In this document: one piece after another, positions 7,213 through 8,271 of the stretch
How positions within the stretch are numbered: position 1 is the stretch's first letter
Layout: each line of letters starts with the position of its first letter
Origin: JBMYQA01 sp049600855
GTDB taxonomy: Bacteria; Bacteroidota; Bacteroidia; Cytophagales; Flammeovirgaceae
Direction: 5' to 3'
Assembly: GCA_049600855.1 (NCBI GenBank)
Contig: JBMYQA010000272.1
Location: 1 to 8,271, forward strand
DNA: 8,271 bases
The notes under the pieces: model-generated
The model's input: the letters and a program-made list of their open reading frames with translations, nothing else
Databases searched by the model: none
What the model was told of the DNA's origin: nothing
Program-made: the position numbers and the translations under genes

Positions 7213-7264
7213 TATCATTTATAGTGTTAACGCATACAACACTAGTTGCTAGCGCTATAAATGA
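7213..7264. terminator. Convergent inverted repeat, likely bidirectional terminator
   Basis: TCATTTATAG (7215-7224) and CTATAAATGA (7255-7264) are perfect 10-bp inverted copies. On the + strand transcript the stem can extend inward to about 15 bp using two U:G pairs. A competing 7-bp perfect hairpin, TAGTGTT (7222-7228) with AACACTA (7238-7244), is nested inside. On the - strand the stem is followed within a few bases by CCCTTTTTAGG. The element sits between the convergent ends of aroA and the membrane-protein gene. The + strand side lacks a T run, so termination is clearer leftward. Confidence 0.55.
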
Positions 7265-7276
7265 GACAAATCAAAT

Positions 7277-8271
7277 TCATGATCTTGGTAAGGCTCTCAA
7301 CTTTAAATGCATTCTGCTAAATATGGGTAACAGAATGGCAACGTATACAAACATGCCCAAATAAATCATTGTGATGGCAGTTTCTTCTCTTATCCAATCA
7401 TTCATCATTTTCGCCCAATATAAAAAGACAAAAGAGCTATAAAATTGTACCGTTATGAGCATCAGCGAATAAGCCCGTGTATAACGTTTTAACCGAGTAA
7501 TGTTTTTCATACCGACTAAGAACCCTATGGCTAGTAATCCAGTAACCAAAACGAAAGAATCGGTTTTACTAAAACCAAACACGATATCCCTTAGCCCTAT
7601 TCGTAATAAAGCCGTAACCATGCCTACTCCAAAGCACAAAGCGATATTGGCTACGATGGCACTAATAAATGACTTTAAATCGGTTTGCTTACTGATTTGC
7701 ACTAACATCGCCGCAAAAAAGGCAATGGCAATGAAAACGGATACATGCTCAATGTAATAATTTGCTCGATATAAAGCTTTCGATTTATGTGTTCGAATAG
7801 CGGACACGCGCCTTTTTACCCAAGATTTGTTGAGTTTGTGTGCTAAATAAAGCTTATTTTCAAAAGCATGATAAACCTCCTGAGGTTCGCTAAAAGCAAG
7901 CTTTTCAGCATCGCTGTATTTCATGAATACTTGAATATAGGCTGTGATTTTTTCATGAGCTTGAGTCTCGTTTCCCATGGCTGATTCAAGCATTGCTTTC
8001 CCTTCCATTTGCCCAATCACACCATGTTGCTCTTTATTTCTTCGCGCATCTTGGTCGATCGCAGCTTCCCCAAAAATGGAGGTATTGTAAACTCCCCCAG
8101 CCACACACTCAAAAATATCATCCTGATGATCCGTTTTGAAATGCGTCTTTTTGTGCGGGAAATAGATATTTCCTTCATTCAAAATTTTAATGTCCATTAA
8201 GAAAGCAGGCCAAGGATGAAAGAGGTCATCAATGGTTTGTTTATTTTCTAATAAATAACGATTGGTTGAAG
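7277..8271 (-). CDS. Multi-pass membrane protein of unknown family, N-terminus beyond window
   Basis: The function is not recognised. The frame ends in TGA at 7277-7279. An ATG at 8197 would give 306 residues, but the same frame stays open for 24 more codons to the window edge (8198-8269) with protein-like content such as LLENKQTIDDLFHPWPAF. The ATG is preceded by CTTTCTTA, which is not A-rich as Bacteroidota starts usually are, so it may be an internal Met and the gene truncated by the window. Counting from that Met, residues 1-145 are soluble and polar (acidic and His-rich early, basic at 121-146: KLNKSWVKRR...). About five hydrophobic helices follow: 148-167, 175-197, 212-230, 241-261 and 272-293. 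The YYIEHV lead into the first helix faintly recalls the DUF3667 membrane proteins of Bacteroidota, but I cannot confirm that; a Cys4 zinc ribbon would lie outside the window. It converges on aroA. Confidence 0.7.
   Translation of the reverse strand, partial: STNRYLLENKQTIDDLFHPWPAFLMDIKILNEGNIYFPHKKTHFKTDHQDDIFECVAGGVYNTSIFGEAAIDQDARRNKEQHGVIGQMEGKAMLESAMGNETQAHEKITAYIQVFMKYSDAEKLAFSEPQEVYHAFENKLYLAHKLNKSWVKRRVSAIRTHKSKALYRANYYIEHVSVFIAIAFFAAMLVQISKQTDLKSFISAIVANIALCFGVGMVTALLRIGLRDIVFGFSKTDSFVLVTGLLAIGFLVGMKNITRLKRYTRAYSLMLITVQFYSSFVFLYWAKMMNDWIREETAITMIYLGMFVYVAILLPIFSRMHLKLRALPRS

Noticed and set aside
1..8271. Search for CRISPR repeats, tRNA cloverleafs, insertion-sequence ends, toxin-antitoxin pairs and defence genes.
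   Set aside because: None seen by eye; gene content is ordinary core metabolism, RNA maturation and envelope assembly, with no clear sign of transfer.

Overview
The window looks like ordinary core chromosome of a Bacteroidota bacterium (Cytophagales- or Flavobacteriales-like). The case for this rests on several things. The DNA is moderately AT-rich and the starts lack strong Shine-Dalgarno sequences. Exact matches to the Bacteroidota -7 promoter box TAnnTTTG precede two genes. The AroA is of the SKSESNRAL / DAGTTMRF type, and there is an outsize LptF/LptG permease with the Bacteroidota-style N-terminus. The assignment is inferred from protein style and promoter form; there is no rRNA or other marker in the window.

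Layout, left to right. (1) 1-360, + strand: C-terminal end of a family 9 glycosyltransferase (LPS heptosyltransferase type) that begins outside the window. (2) A leftward group on the - strand, in transcription order: cca (3046-4482, tRNA nucleotidyltransferase with HD domain), rimM (2501-3028, 17 bp downstream), then a 128-bp gap with nested inverted repeats, then a 650-residue LptF/LptG-family LPS export permease (420-2372). (3) A 236-bp divergent control region, 4483-4718. (4) A rightward group on the + strand: a DEAD-box RNA helicase (4719-5912) and aroA (5980-7206, EPSP synthase, shikimate pathway). (5) A convergent 70-bp gap with a strong inverted repeat, then a - strand multi-pass membrane protein of unknown family (7277 to the right edge). 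Its reading frame stays open to the edge, so it is probably truncated by the window.

Functionally the genes fall into three themes: outer-membrane LPS assembly (the GT9 enzyme and the LptFG permease, which converge on each other), RNA maturation and handling (Cca, RimM, DEAD-box helicase) and aromatic amino-acid precursor synthesis (AroA). I see no mobile element, CRISPR array, tRNA, rRNA, toxin-antitoxin pair or defence cassette. I do not find a previously undescribed system here. The points most worth a second look are the long charged, low-complexity insert in the permease, the nested inverted repeats in its leader, and the unassigned membrane protein at the right edge.
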